From the NCBI GenBank assembly GCA_028867395.1, contig JAGWGO010000011.1:1-14852 (forward strand): a DNA stretch of 14,852 nucleotides. Direction: 5' to 3'. Position numbers and translations under genes: made by a program. Position 1 is the stretch's first letter; each line of letters begins with the position of its first letter. The stretch comes from Nitrososphaerota archaeon. Its GTDB lineage: Archaea > Thermoproteota > Nitrososphaeria > Nitrososphaerales > Nitrosopumilaceae. Under the pieces are notes generated by a model that was not told where the DNA came from, ran no database searches, and was given only the letters and a program-made list of their open reading frames with translations. Below are positions 1 through 5,660 of the stretch, one piece after another.

Positions 1-36
1 AAAGATAATAATGATTCTTCGTGGCGTAATCTAGTC

Positions 37-804
37 GTGGTACGTCTAGTACTTGCAGCCTCTGTGATATTGCTAATAGGTCTGTCCATAATTCCTGTTT
101 TTGCTGATACTGGAGTAATGTCAGTTGTTTCAGGCAAAACATTTCAGGTAAACTACAACACCAGCGGAGTCAAGATACTAAACATGGAAACAAATCCTAC
201 CTATGACGAGCTCACAGTTGCAGTGCAGGTCTCAAGCCCAAATTCGCCGCTTGAGCTCACAATACCTCGCAGTCTGCTAGATTCAAAACAAGGAAGCAAC
301 GACATCCCGTTTATCACGGTAGTTGACGGTACCCTTGCAAATGTTGCAGAAAAAAATCCAACTGATACTACAAGAACCATATCGATTCAACTTACTCCAG
401 GAAATCAACAAATTGAGATAATTGGAACCTTTGTTGCGGTATCAGGACCAAACGGTGCTAGTGCACCAACCACACTGCCAAGTTCTCCGCAGCAAACTAC
501 GCCACAGCCAACCACATCTCCAACAACACCTCCGACAACAACCATGCCTTCAACAAATCCTGCACCAAAGACAGTGTCACCAACACCATCTGCGCCTCAA
601 ACTAGCGTTGCTCCAGAAAATGTTACGGCTCAGGCAAACATGACACAAAACATCTCTTTTACAATACCATATGTGAAAAATATGAGCGTCACCCTGAGCT
701 ACGTTGATTTGGCTGTAATAGGGGCAATCTGTCTTGTTATCATAATCGTAATTGCAAGTGCGGCAAGAAGAAGACCTAACAAAATTGCCAGCAAGAGTGT
801 CTAG
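37..804 (+). CDS. Exported, membrane-anchored surface protein with a Thr/Pro-rich stalk
   Basis: I see an N-terminal hydrophobic signal segment (residues 3-23, ending VFA-DT), a beta-rich domain at about 27-134, a low-complexity Pro/Thr/Ser stalk at about 140-195, four N-glycosylation sequons (NVT 195, NMT 201, NIS 205, NMS 215), a transmembrane helix at about 224-241 and a basic ARRRPNK tail. This is the layout of a protein whose globular domain is held away from the cell membrane, probably through the S-layer. The globular domain carries the pattern LTIPRSLLD...DIPFITVVDG, which I associate with thaumarchaeal secreted proteins; no enzymatic motif is visible. There is no PEFG motif before the C-terminal helix. 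The start is uncertain: GTG at 37 is the only start codon in this frame, but the frame stays open to base 1, so the true N-terminus may lie outside the window. It ends tail-to-tail with the next gene, sharing CTAG. Specific function unknown. Confidence 0.8.
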   Translation: MVRLVLAASVILLIGLSIIPVFADTGVMSVVSGKTFQVNYNTSGVKILNMETNPTYDELTVAVQVSSPNSPLELTIPRSLLDSKQGSNDIPFITVVDGTLANVAEKNPTDTTRTISIQLTPGNQQIEIIGTFVAVSGPNGASAPTTLPSSPQQTTPQPTTSPTTPPTTTMPSTNPAPKTVSPTPSAPQTSVAPENVTAQANMTQNISFTIPYVKNMSVTLSYVDLAVIGAICLVIIIVIASAARRRPNKIASKSV

Positions 805-1427
805 ACTTTCATTATGCCAGATTTGATTAGATACTCTATTGCATGACCAAAATCGGTATCGGAAACAGAACTAGATGACCACCAACTGGCATCGTTTTTG
901 AACCAAGAGGGAATGACCGTCATGTTTTGCTCTTGAAAGTTGTCTATAGTGATTACTCCAGAATTTACAAGATCTGCAATGTGTTCACCAAATAGCTTGG
1001 TAGTTGTTTGGTTGTTGACCCATGATCTTGCCACTATCTTGAACTCTGGCGGAATTGCAATAGTTCCGTTATCGACAATTTGAAAACTTGTGACTGCATT
1101 GGCTCCGTCATATTGTATTTCCAAATAATAAGTGCCAGGCTCATAGGTAGTCCTGTAAAATGGAAACGGTGCTGTAAAGTTTGAGACTTGTTTTGTAATT
1201 ACTGTCGGTATGGGTCCTGACGATTGGTTTGCTTGGTCTACTATTTGTAATATCGCGTTGTCGCCAGTAACGTTTGCCACTTTAATTGAAAAAGAGAGGC
1301 TCTCTCCATAGGTATAGACAGGCTTGCTTGTAGAAATTGAGATCTGGGATGCACCAAAAGAGTCTCCAAGGGATCCAATAATAAATAATCCCGTTGCAAG
1401 AAACAGGATGGCAGCAAATCTTGTCAT
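801..1427 (-). CDS. Secreted protein with Ig-like domain and two 37-residue W-rich C-terminal repeats
   Basis: A signal peptide covers residues 1-26 (MTRF, hydrophobic core, GDSFGA). Residues about 28-118 look like a beta-sandwich of the macroglobulin/Ig type (STSKPVYTYGESLSFSIKV... GTYYLEIQYDG). The C-terminal part holds two tandem copies of one unit: 125-161 (IPPEFK..A..W...F...I..LV.SGVI) and 172-208 (IPSWFK..A.WW...F...I.YLI.SGIM), which align without gaps at an offset of 47 residues. This unit is familiar from many thaumarchaeal exported proteins, often beside plastocyanin-like or peptidase domains, and its role is unknown. There is no transmembrane anchor, so the protein is probably released or bound to the cell surface by its repeats. 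A TATA-like TTAATA element lies about 25 bases upstream of the ATG, suggesting a leaderless transcript. It faces the upstream gene tail-to-tail, with shared stop-codon bases. Confidence 0.8.
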   Translation of the reverse strand: MTRFAAILFLATGLFIIGSLGDSFGASQISISTSKPVYTYGESLSFSIKVANVTGDNAILQIVDQANQSSGPIPTVITKQVSNFTAPFPFYRTTYEPGTYYLEIQYDGANAVTSFQIVDNGTIAIPPEFKIVARSWVNNQTTTKLFGEHIADLVNSGVITIDNFQEQNMTVIPSWFKNDASWWSSSSVSDTDFGHAIEYLIKSGIMKV

Positions 1428-1445
1428 GATTGATGCAATAATTTA

Positions 1446-1456
1446 ATTTCTTAATA
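1446..1456 (-). promoter_or_regulatory. TATA-like element for the secreted repeat protein
   Basis: The minus strand reads CTATTAAGAAA centred about 25 bases before the ATG at 1427, the spacing expected for a leaderless archaeal transcript. Inferred by position only. Confidence 0.4.
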
Positions 1457-1481
1457 GCGTTTTGAATCTGATTCTAGTAAC

Positions 1482-1491
1482 AGAATATTAA
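1482..1491 (+). promoter_or_regulatory. TATA-like element for rpl15e
   Basis: AGAATATTAA is centred about 30 bases before the ATG at 1517, predicting a leader of only a few bases. It is divergent from the promoter at 1446-1456 in an 89-base intergenic region. Confidence 0.4.
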
Positions 1492-1516
1492 GGGGGAATT
1501 TGGTAGTGCGGGGTAT

Positions 1517-1975
1517 ATGACCGGCCACCAAGAACAAGTATGGCTTAGGATGTGGAAAGAAAACTCTACCGAACTTAGAGCAAAGGCTGTAGAATGGAGA
1601 AAACAGCATGCACTTGAGAGAATCGAAAGACCAAGCAGATTGCATAAAGCAAGACAGCTTGGATACAAGGCAAAACAAGGCATCGTGGTTGTAAGAATGA
1701 GAGTTGGTAGGGGCAACATGCGCAAAAAGAGACCAGTTGCAGGAAGAAGACCAAAACATCTTGGTGTACTGAGAATAAAACCAGCACTAAGCATGCAAAG
1801 GGTTGCTGAGCGCAGAGTCCTTGAGAGATTCCCTAACATGAAACTTCTTGGCTCGTACTACCTTTACCAAGACGGCGTCTATCTATGGTATGAGGTGATA
1901 ATGGCTGATCCATCGCATCCAAGGATATCTAATGATAAAGAAATGCGCGGCAAAATTGCCGGTTTGAAGAATTGA
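1517..1975 (+). CDS. rpl15e: Large-subunit ribosomal protein eL15 (L15e)
   Basis: This is the archaeal/eukaryotic ribosomal protein L15e, a 23S rRNA-binding component of the 50S subunit. Recognisable family segments are ERIERPSRLHKARQLGYKAKQGIVVVRMRVGRG (residues about 35-68), the basic KKRPVAGRRPKHLG stretch, QRVAERR..ERFPNMKLLGSYYLYQDG and WYEVIMADPSHPRISND near the end. At 152 residues it is shorter than haloarchaeal and eukaryotic L15e, which I recall at about 190-205 residues. The start lacks the YxYIREAW-type leader I remember from Haloarcula, and the basic Gly/Arg-rich C-terminal tail after the ISND region is missing. Because the following gene begins within the stop codon, the short end looks like a fixed lineage trait and not a frameshift. 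The next gene starts with a TTG overlapping the TGA stop (TTGA), which suggests coupled translation. Confidence 0.95.
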   Translation: MTGHQEQVWLRMWKENSTELRAKAVEWRKQHALERIERPSRLHKARQLGYKAKQGIVVVRMRVGRGNMRKKRPVAGRRPKHLGVLRIKPALSMQRVAERRVLERFPNMKLLGSYYLYQDGVYLWYEVIMADPSHPRISNDKEMRGKIAGLKN

Positions 1976-2475
1976 AACAACTTATTCTAGTTATTATGGT
2001 TGTTCTAGGATTATCTACAATGTTATTTTCAGAACACGCATTGGCACAAATTCAGTTCAAGGGTCTTAACCATCCTGGAATAAAATGGGGATGGCCTATC
2101 AAAGCAGACCAGTATACGTTTACGGTAAACACTACGTCAAACTATGACATGCAAAATGTAACATTCAACAAGGACTCCAAAACTTTGTCGTTTCTTGGCA
2201 ACAGTTCTCATACAGAAAACATTGCTGAGATTGAGATTCCAAAAAACCTCATTGGAGGAAACTATACTGTCTATCAAGATGGCAAACAAATATTGCCAAT
2301 CATATTAAAGAACGGAAATCTCACAACAGTCATCCTAAAATTCAATGACACCGGTAACGTAAAGACTGACGTAACGGGAACTACCTATCTGCCAGAATTT
2401 TCCGGAATTGCTCCTGCAATAATGCTGGCATCTTTTGGAATATTGTTTGTAACCTTAAGATATAAAAAGATCTAG
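1972..2475 (+). CDS. Exported PEFG-CTERM-like surface protein
   Basis: The ends define this protein. The N-terminus is a signal peptide (MKQLILVIMVVLGLSTMLFSEHALA-Q, cleavage near residue 25). The C-terminus has LPEFSG at residues 140-145, a hydrophobic helix at about 146-163 and a basic RYKKI tail. That is the tripartite layout of thaumarchaeal PEFG-CTERM sorting signals, thought to be processed by archaeosortase-type enzymes, here with Ser in place of the Gly. Between them is a single beta-rich domain with EIEIPKNLIGGNYTVYQDGK (88-105) and several N-glycosylation sequons (NTT, NVT, NSS, NYT, NLT, NDT). The start is a TTG whose last two bases are part of the rpl15e stop; an ATG at 1996 is possible but would remove the lysine at the front of the signal peptide. 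It overlaps the next gene tail-to-tail by CTAG. The precise role is unknown. Confidence 0.8.
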   Translation: MKQLILVIMVVLGLSTMLFSEHALAQIQFKGLNHPGIKWGWPIKADQYTFTVNTTSNYDMQNVTFNKDSKTLSFLGNSSHTENIAEIEIPKNLIGGNYTVYQDGKQILPIILKNGNLTTVILKFNDTGNVKTDVTGTTYLPEFSGIAPAIMLASFGILFVTLRYKKI

Positions 2476-3191
2476 TAATACCCGTTCATGTAGTCTTCCC
2501 ACATGTTTGACCGTGTGGTAAACTTGTTTATCTGGTAAAATATTCCACCTACAATTCCAGCTTGGTAGCAGGCGTACAGGTATACTTGGGAATGAGTAGG
2601 GTCGCTGTGTGTTAGACTAAGTGCAATCATTGTAAAGAAGATGTATGTGCCAACAAATGTAAAAATTCTGCTAAAGAAACCATCCATTCCAACTATGCGT
2701 TTTGTTGCTGCTGCCATCATAGTAATGCTTGATACTATAAGAAATGTCAGACCGCCGTTTGCTTTGACAAAGTCATTTAGCCACGGTACAATTCCTTCTT
2801 GCAAAATAGAATTTTGTGGAGGGTGAGCTCCGCCATGAAGTGCAAATGAGACTGAAGTGAATATGGAGCCCATCATAAAGATGAAGAGAAATATCTTGAT
2901 TATGCCTCTCTTTATTGGACTTCTTGGTGCGGCAGGAGACATTACTCGCTCTGCCATCTTTACTCCATAAAGCAATCCAATAAGAAATGACGGAACAAAC
3001 ATCAGGTCAATAATTAACGGAGATTGTTTTATCGCACTCTCAATCGATGGCCCAAAGAAAAAGGAAACCAACAAGGAAAGAGCCGCGGCTCCAACAAAAA
3101 CACTGATATCTATCCAGTTTCTACTGTGCCTAATTACAAATAGGTCAGGTCCCCACTCGTCCAATCTGTGATCTGCTTTATGAAATCCCAT
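2472..3191 (-). CDS. Multi-spanning membrane protein of unknown function
   Basis: This 239-residue protein begins with a polar, charged segment of about 25 residues (HKADHRLDEWGPDLFVIRHSRNW). Six hydrophobic stretches follow that can each span the membrane, at about 27-47, 58-78, 98-118, 148-166, 174-194 and 200-222, and it ends in a short polar tail (RSNMWEDYMNGYY). Between helices 3 and 4 is a loop with FALHGGAHPPQNS, where the histidines could be functional but fit no motif I know. There is no signal peptide and no recognised transporter signature. I cannot assign a family; it looks like a lineage-specific integral membrane protein. The ATG at 3191 is the natural start, with an AT-rich TAATTAAT element on the minus strand at about 3219-3228. 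It overlaps the PEFG-like gene by four bases at their stop codons. Confidence 0.7.
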   Translation of the reverse strand: MGFHKADHRLDEWGPDLFVIRHSRNWIDISVFVGAAALSLLVSFFFGPSIESAIKQSPLIIDLMFVPSFLIGLLYGVKMAERVMSPAAPRSPIKRGIIKIFLFIFMMGSIFTSVSFALHGGAHPPQNSILQEGIVPWLNDFVKANGGLTFLIVSSITMMAAATKRIVGMDGFFSRIFTFVGTYIFFTMIALSLTHSDPTHSQVYLYACYQAGIVGGIFYQINKFTTRSNMWEDYMNGYY

Positions 3192-3239
3192 TAAAGAAAT
3201 AAATCCAAATGATTTTGCCTAATTAATCAACTCATTTTG

Positions 3240-3250
3240 CCTTTTATTTC
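3240..3250 (+). promoter_or_regulatory. TATA-like element for the 70-aa membrane peptide
   Basis: CCTTTTATTTC is centred about 25 bases before the ATG at 3270, which supports that ATG over the TTG at 3237. The same CTTTTATTTC string stands before the gene that starts at 5571. Confidence 0.5.
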
Positions 3251-3269
3251 ACGGAAACTATGTGACCGC

Positions 3270-3482
3270 ATGAAAGTTGAGATTCCTGTAATGGCAATTG
3301 GCATCTTAATTCTTGCCTTTGGAATACTCTTCTTTTTGCAAGGAAACTCAGTTGTAGGGCCTAAATCATCTTTTATGTACTCTAACCCAAAATGGATTGG
3401 GTATGGGGAATCAATTGCTTTTGTAGGTGGTGCTATTGCTGTAATAGGAATTGTAATTAGCTTACGACGCCCAAAGTCATAG
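3270..3482 (+). CDS. Small two-helix membrane protein
   Basis: From the ATG at 3270 this is a 70-residue protein. It has two hydrophobic helices, at about residues 5-25 (IPVMAIGILILAFGILFFLQG) and 47-63 (IAFVGGAIAVIGIVISL), joined by a polar loop (SVVGPKSSFMYSNPKWIGYGES), with a basic RRPKS end. The reading frame can be extended to a TTG at 3237, but the TATA-like element at 3240-3250 sits at the leaderless distance from the ATG, so the shorter form is more likely. There is no known family motif. A second peptide of similar design is at 12040-12249. Its last 26 bases overlap the end of the convergent Lrp-like gene. Confidence 0.65.
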   Translation: MKVEIPVMAIGILILAFGILFFLQGNSVVGPKSSFMYSNPKWIGYGESIAFVGGAIAVIGIVISLRRPKS

Positions 3483-3687
3483 TTGACCTGACCTTTTCCA
3501 TCTTTCGAATCTTCTTTGTAATCAAGTTGTCAAGTTGCCTATCTGTACCGGCTTCAGCTTCGACAACAATGTCATAATCGCCGTAAACAACCCTCGCATC
3601 CTTGACCTTGTCCATGTTCTTTATCTTTTCTACAATCTCTCCTTCTGCCCCAAGTTCACATCCAATCAAGATGTATACCTTTTCCAT
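3457..3687 (-). CDS. Stand-alone Lrp/AsnC ligand-binding (RAM) domain protein
   Basis: The 76 residues match only the C-terminal effector-binding domain of Lrp/AsnC regulators: a ferredoxin-like beta-alpha-beta fold with KVYILIGCELGAEGEIVEKI, then VKDARVVYGDYDIVVEAEAGTDRQLDNLITKKI, then the typical last strand VRSTMTLGVV. The N-terminal helix-turn-helix is absent, and the 130 bases upstream do not encode one, so this is a genuine stand-alone form. Family members of this kind form dimers or higher rings and bind amino acids or similar small molecules; some interact with full-length Lrp proteins. Which partner this one has cannot be read here. TTTAAA on the minus strand at about 3707-3717 lies 26 bases before the ATG, consistent with a leaderless mRNA. 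It overlaps the 3' end of the convergent small membrane gene. Confidence 0.88.
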   Translation of the reverse strand: MEKVYILIGCELGAEGEIVEKIKNMDKVKDARVVYGDYDIVVEAEAGTDRQLDNLITKKIRKMEKVRSTMTLGVVS

Positions 3688-3706
3688 ACTAATGGTATCA
3701 AATACA

Positions 3707-3717
3707 GCTTTAAATCC
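3707..3717 (-). promoter_or_regulatory. TATA-like element for the Lrp/AsnC RAM-domain gene
   Basis: The minus strand reads GGATTTAAAGC, centred 25-26 bases from the ATG at 3687. Position and composition fit a leaderless promoter. Confidence 0.5.
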
Positions 3718-3787
3718 TTAATTGAACCGTGTTCTGTTACTTCAATCTATCTTGCGATCATTTGTGTAGCAAGAATGAATTCTAGAG

Positions 3788-3797
3788 TTTTTAAATA
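3788..3797 (+). promoter_or_regulatory. TATA-like element for the 88-aa protein
   Basis: TTTTTAAATA is centred about 26 bases before the ATG at 3818, so transcription should begin at or next to the start codon. Confidence 0.55.
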
Positions 3798-3817
3798 CCT
3801 TTATTCCACGAAACGCA

Positions 3818-4084
3818 ATGGGACTTTTTGGCAAGTCAAAGCAGAAAGACGAGAATGCAGACAAGATGCAGATTCTTTTTGATAGGTTCGAGTATCCGCA
3901 TCTTGAGAAACTTTGCACTGATGTGATAAAAAAATCTCCTCAGATGACAGTAGATGAACGCATGGAAAGAACAGAATATGTGGAATTTATCTGGGAGCAA
4001 TACAGGAAAGGTGCGGTGAGCTTTCAGCAAGTCATGGATTTTGCTGTAGAGCAGGGAATTGTGCCAAAAGAATTCTTTGACTAA
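3818..4084 (+). CDS. Small soluble alpha-helical protein, unrecognised
   Basis: The 88 residues begin with a short basic lead (MGLFGKSKQKDENADK) followed by predicted helices: MQILFDRFEYPHLEKLCTDVIKK, TVDERMERTEYVEFIWEQYRKG and VSFQQVMDFAVEQGIVPKEFFD. It is rich in charged and aromatic residues, with one cysteine and no membrane segment or signal peptide. I do not recognise a family; it is probably a lineage-conserved cytosolic protein. The ATG at 3818 has a good TATA-like element 26 bases upstream. Its TAA stop shares CTAA with the stop of the convergent thioredoxin-NHL gene, a four-base overlap. The length and the clean start make it a believable gene, but no function can be given. Confidence 0.7.
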   Translation: MGLFGKSKQKDENADKMQILFDRFEYPHLEKLCTDVIKKSPQMTVDERMERTEYVEFIWEQYRKGAVSFQQVMDFAVEQGIVPKEFFD

Positions 4085-5571
4085 GTGGTAATCTCTAGGG
4101 TTTTCAGCACATTTGTCTTTAGATCATAGATTCGTATCAAGTGATTGTTTGTATCGGAAATGTAGAGGTTGTCTTGGTACCACTTGACATCGCTTGGTTC
4201 GTATAGTCCAAGCGAATCGCAGTTTGGCTCATCTAGTCTACATATTCCCGAGTTTCCTTGTCCTCCAATTATTGATGATACCTTGTTGTTTTCCAAATTT
4301 ATTGCTCTTAGGGCAGAGTTGTAGGTGTCTGCAACAAAAACTTGCTTTGAAGTTGCGCATAATCCTAGAGGATGTTGAAAGAGAGATTCATCAAGATGAC
4401 CGTCCTTGTAACCAAAATCAAAAAGGCCGTGTCCAACTATGGTCTTGACAAGATTCGTTTTCAAGTCAATCTCGCGAATTGATGAAGTTTCGCTATCTGC
4501 AAAATATATCTTATCTCCTAGAATAGAAATACCGCTTGGTTGAGCAAGCTGTGCACCTGATCTGTTTCCATCTACAATATTTTCATAACCGCTGCCTGCA
4601 AAGGGAGTTACCAATTCTGTATTGGTATCATAAGTCCATATTTGGTGGGCTCCTGCCATTGCGATAAAAATTAGGTTGTCTTTCACATCAACATCCCATG
4701 GTGATGAAAGCGATGTCTCTTTTCCTCTTCCACCACGCGACATCCAAGGGCCTTGTTTTCCTGTGCCTGCTACTGTGATCACGTTTTTTGATACAAGATC
4801 TATCTTTCGAATTGCGTGGTTTTCAGTGTCTGCAATAAATATCAAATCATTCTTCCACACTAATCCTTGTGGTCTAAAAAATGAGGCATTCTCAAAATCT
4901 CCATCTGAAAACCCTCTTCTTCCGTTTCCGACAACATGTGTAATCTTGCCTGACATGTCTGTTATGATTATCCTGTTGTGATTCGAGTCAGAGATTGCTA
5001 TCCTGTTGTTTGATATGGATAATTTGCCTGGATACGAAAGCGTGGTCTTGTCGCTAGAAACTGGGTGTGCAATCTTGACTGGCTCGTTTGCCAAGGTCCC
5101 ATTTCGTGAGTGTTTTTCAAGCAAGACCTCAATGGTATCTTCTATCATCTCCTTCTGGCCCTCTCCTGACTGCTTGTAGACCACAGTTCCTTTGGGATCT
5201 ATGATTACAATTGTGGGCCATCCAGTTACGTCATACTTTTGCCATATCGCCATCTTCTTGTCTACAAGAACGGGGTGTGAGATCTCGTATCGCTTAACGG
5301 CTTGCTCTATGTTTTTTCTATCTTGCTCGTTGAAAAACTTGGCAGAATGAACTCCTATGAATACAACTGGCTTTTGCTCATATTTTTTTTCAAGCTCGGC
5401 AAGAACAGGTAGTGTATGCATGCAATTAATGCAGCAGTATGTCCAAAAGTCTAATACAATTACATGACCACTTAGATCTTCAAGCGAGAGAGGTCTGTCT
5501 GAATTTATCCAGTCAAAATCAGGTGGAAATTCTGGGGCTTTTGTTATTTTACTGTAAAGTCCGTCGAACAT
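4081..5571 (-). CDS. Thioredoxin-like/NHL-repeat beta-propeller fusion (NHLRC2-like)
   Basis: Residues about 15-155 form a TlpA/thioredoxin-like domain: strand VIVLDFWTYCCINCMH with the CxxC pair at C47 and C50 (and an extra C46), the FIGVHSAKF strand, and the cis-proline loop GWPT (P119). Residues about 170-490 hold NHL-type propeller blades, seen as repeated L/F-IADT-x-NH-x-I-R-x-IDL patterns (SDSNHNRIIITD, IADTENHAIRKIDL, FADSETSSIREIDL, VADTYNSALRAINL, ISDTNNHLIRIYDL). The order and the WTYCCINCMH motif match the NHLRC2 family; human NHLRC2 is longer because of an extra C-terminal domain missing here. No signal peptide is present, so it should act in the cytoplasm. The intact CxxC suggests redox activity; the substrate is unknown. 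It has its own TATA-like element upstream, so it need not depend on truD 89 bases ahead. Confidence 0.9.
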   Translation of the reverse strand: MFDGLYSKITKAPEFPPDFDWINSDRPLSLEDLSGHVIVLDFWTYCCINCMHTLPVLAELEKKYEQKPVVFIGVHSAKFFNEQDRKNIEQAVKRYEISHPVLVDKKMAIWQKYDVTGWPTIVIIDPKGTVVYKQSGEGQKEMIEDTIEVLLEKHSRNGTLANEPVKIAHPVSSDKTTLSYPGKLSISNNRIAISDSNHNRIIITDMSGKITHVVGNGRRGFSDGDFENASFFRPQGLVWKNDLIFIADTENHAIRKIDLVSKNVITVAGTGKQGPWMSRGGRGKETSLSSPWDVDVKDNLIFIAMAGAHQIWTYDTNTELVTPFAGSGYENIVDGNRSGAQLAQPSGISILGDKIYFADSETSSIREIDLKTNLVKTIVGHGLFDFGYKDGHLDESLFQHPLGLCATSKQVFVADTYNSALRAINLENNKVSSIIGGQGNSGICRLDEPNCDSLGLYEPSDVKWYQDNLYISDTNNHLIRIYDLKTNVLKTLEITT

Positions 5572-5589
5572 GTTTTAGTTTGAAAAGAT

Positions 5590-5599
5590 TCGAAATAAA
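5590..5599 (-). promoter_or_regulatory. TATA-like element for the thioredoxin-NHL gene
   Basis: The minus strand reads CTTTTATTTC, centred about 25 bases from the ATG at 5571. It is the same string as in front of the gene at 3270. Confidence 0.5.
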
Positions 5600-5660
5600 A
5601 GTTCTTACAGATTCATCTTGTCCTAGTTTCATTTGGTTAAAAATCAGGTATAGTTGACAT

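Noticed and set aside
422..643. Gln/Leu/His-rich frame on the plus strand
   Set aside because: It is the +1 reading of the Pro/Thr stalk codons of the surface protein at 37-804; the composition is an artefact of the CCA/ACA repeats.
3237..3269. TTG start extending the two-helix membrane peptide by 11 residues
   Set aside because: The TATA-like element at 3240-3250 lies inside this extension and fits the ATG at 3270.
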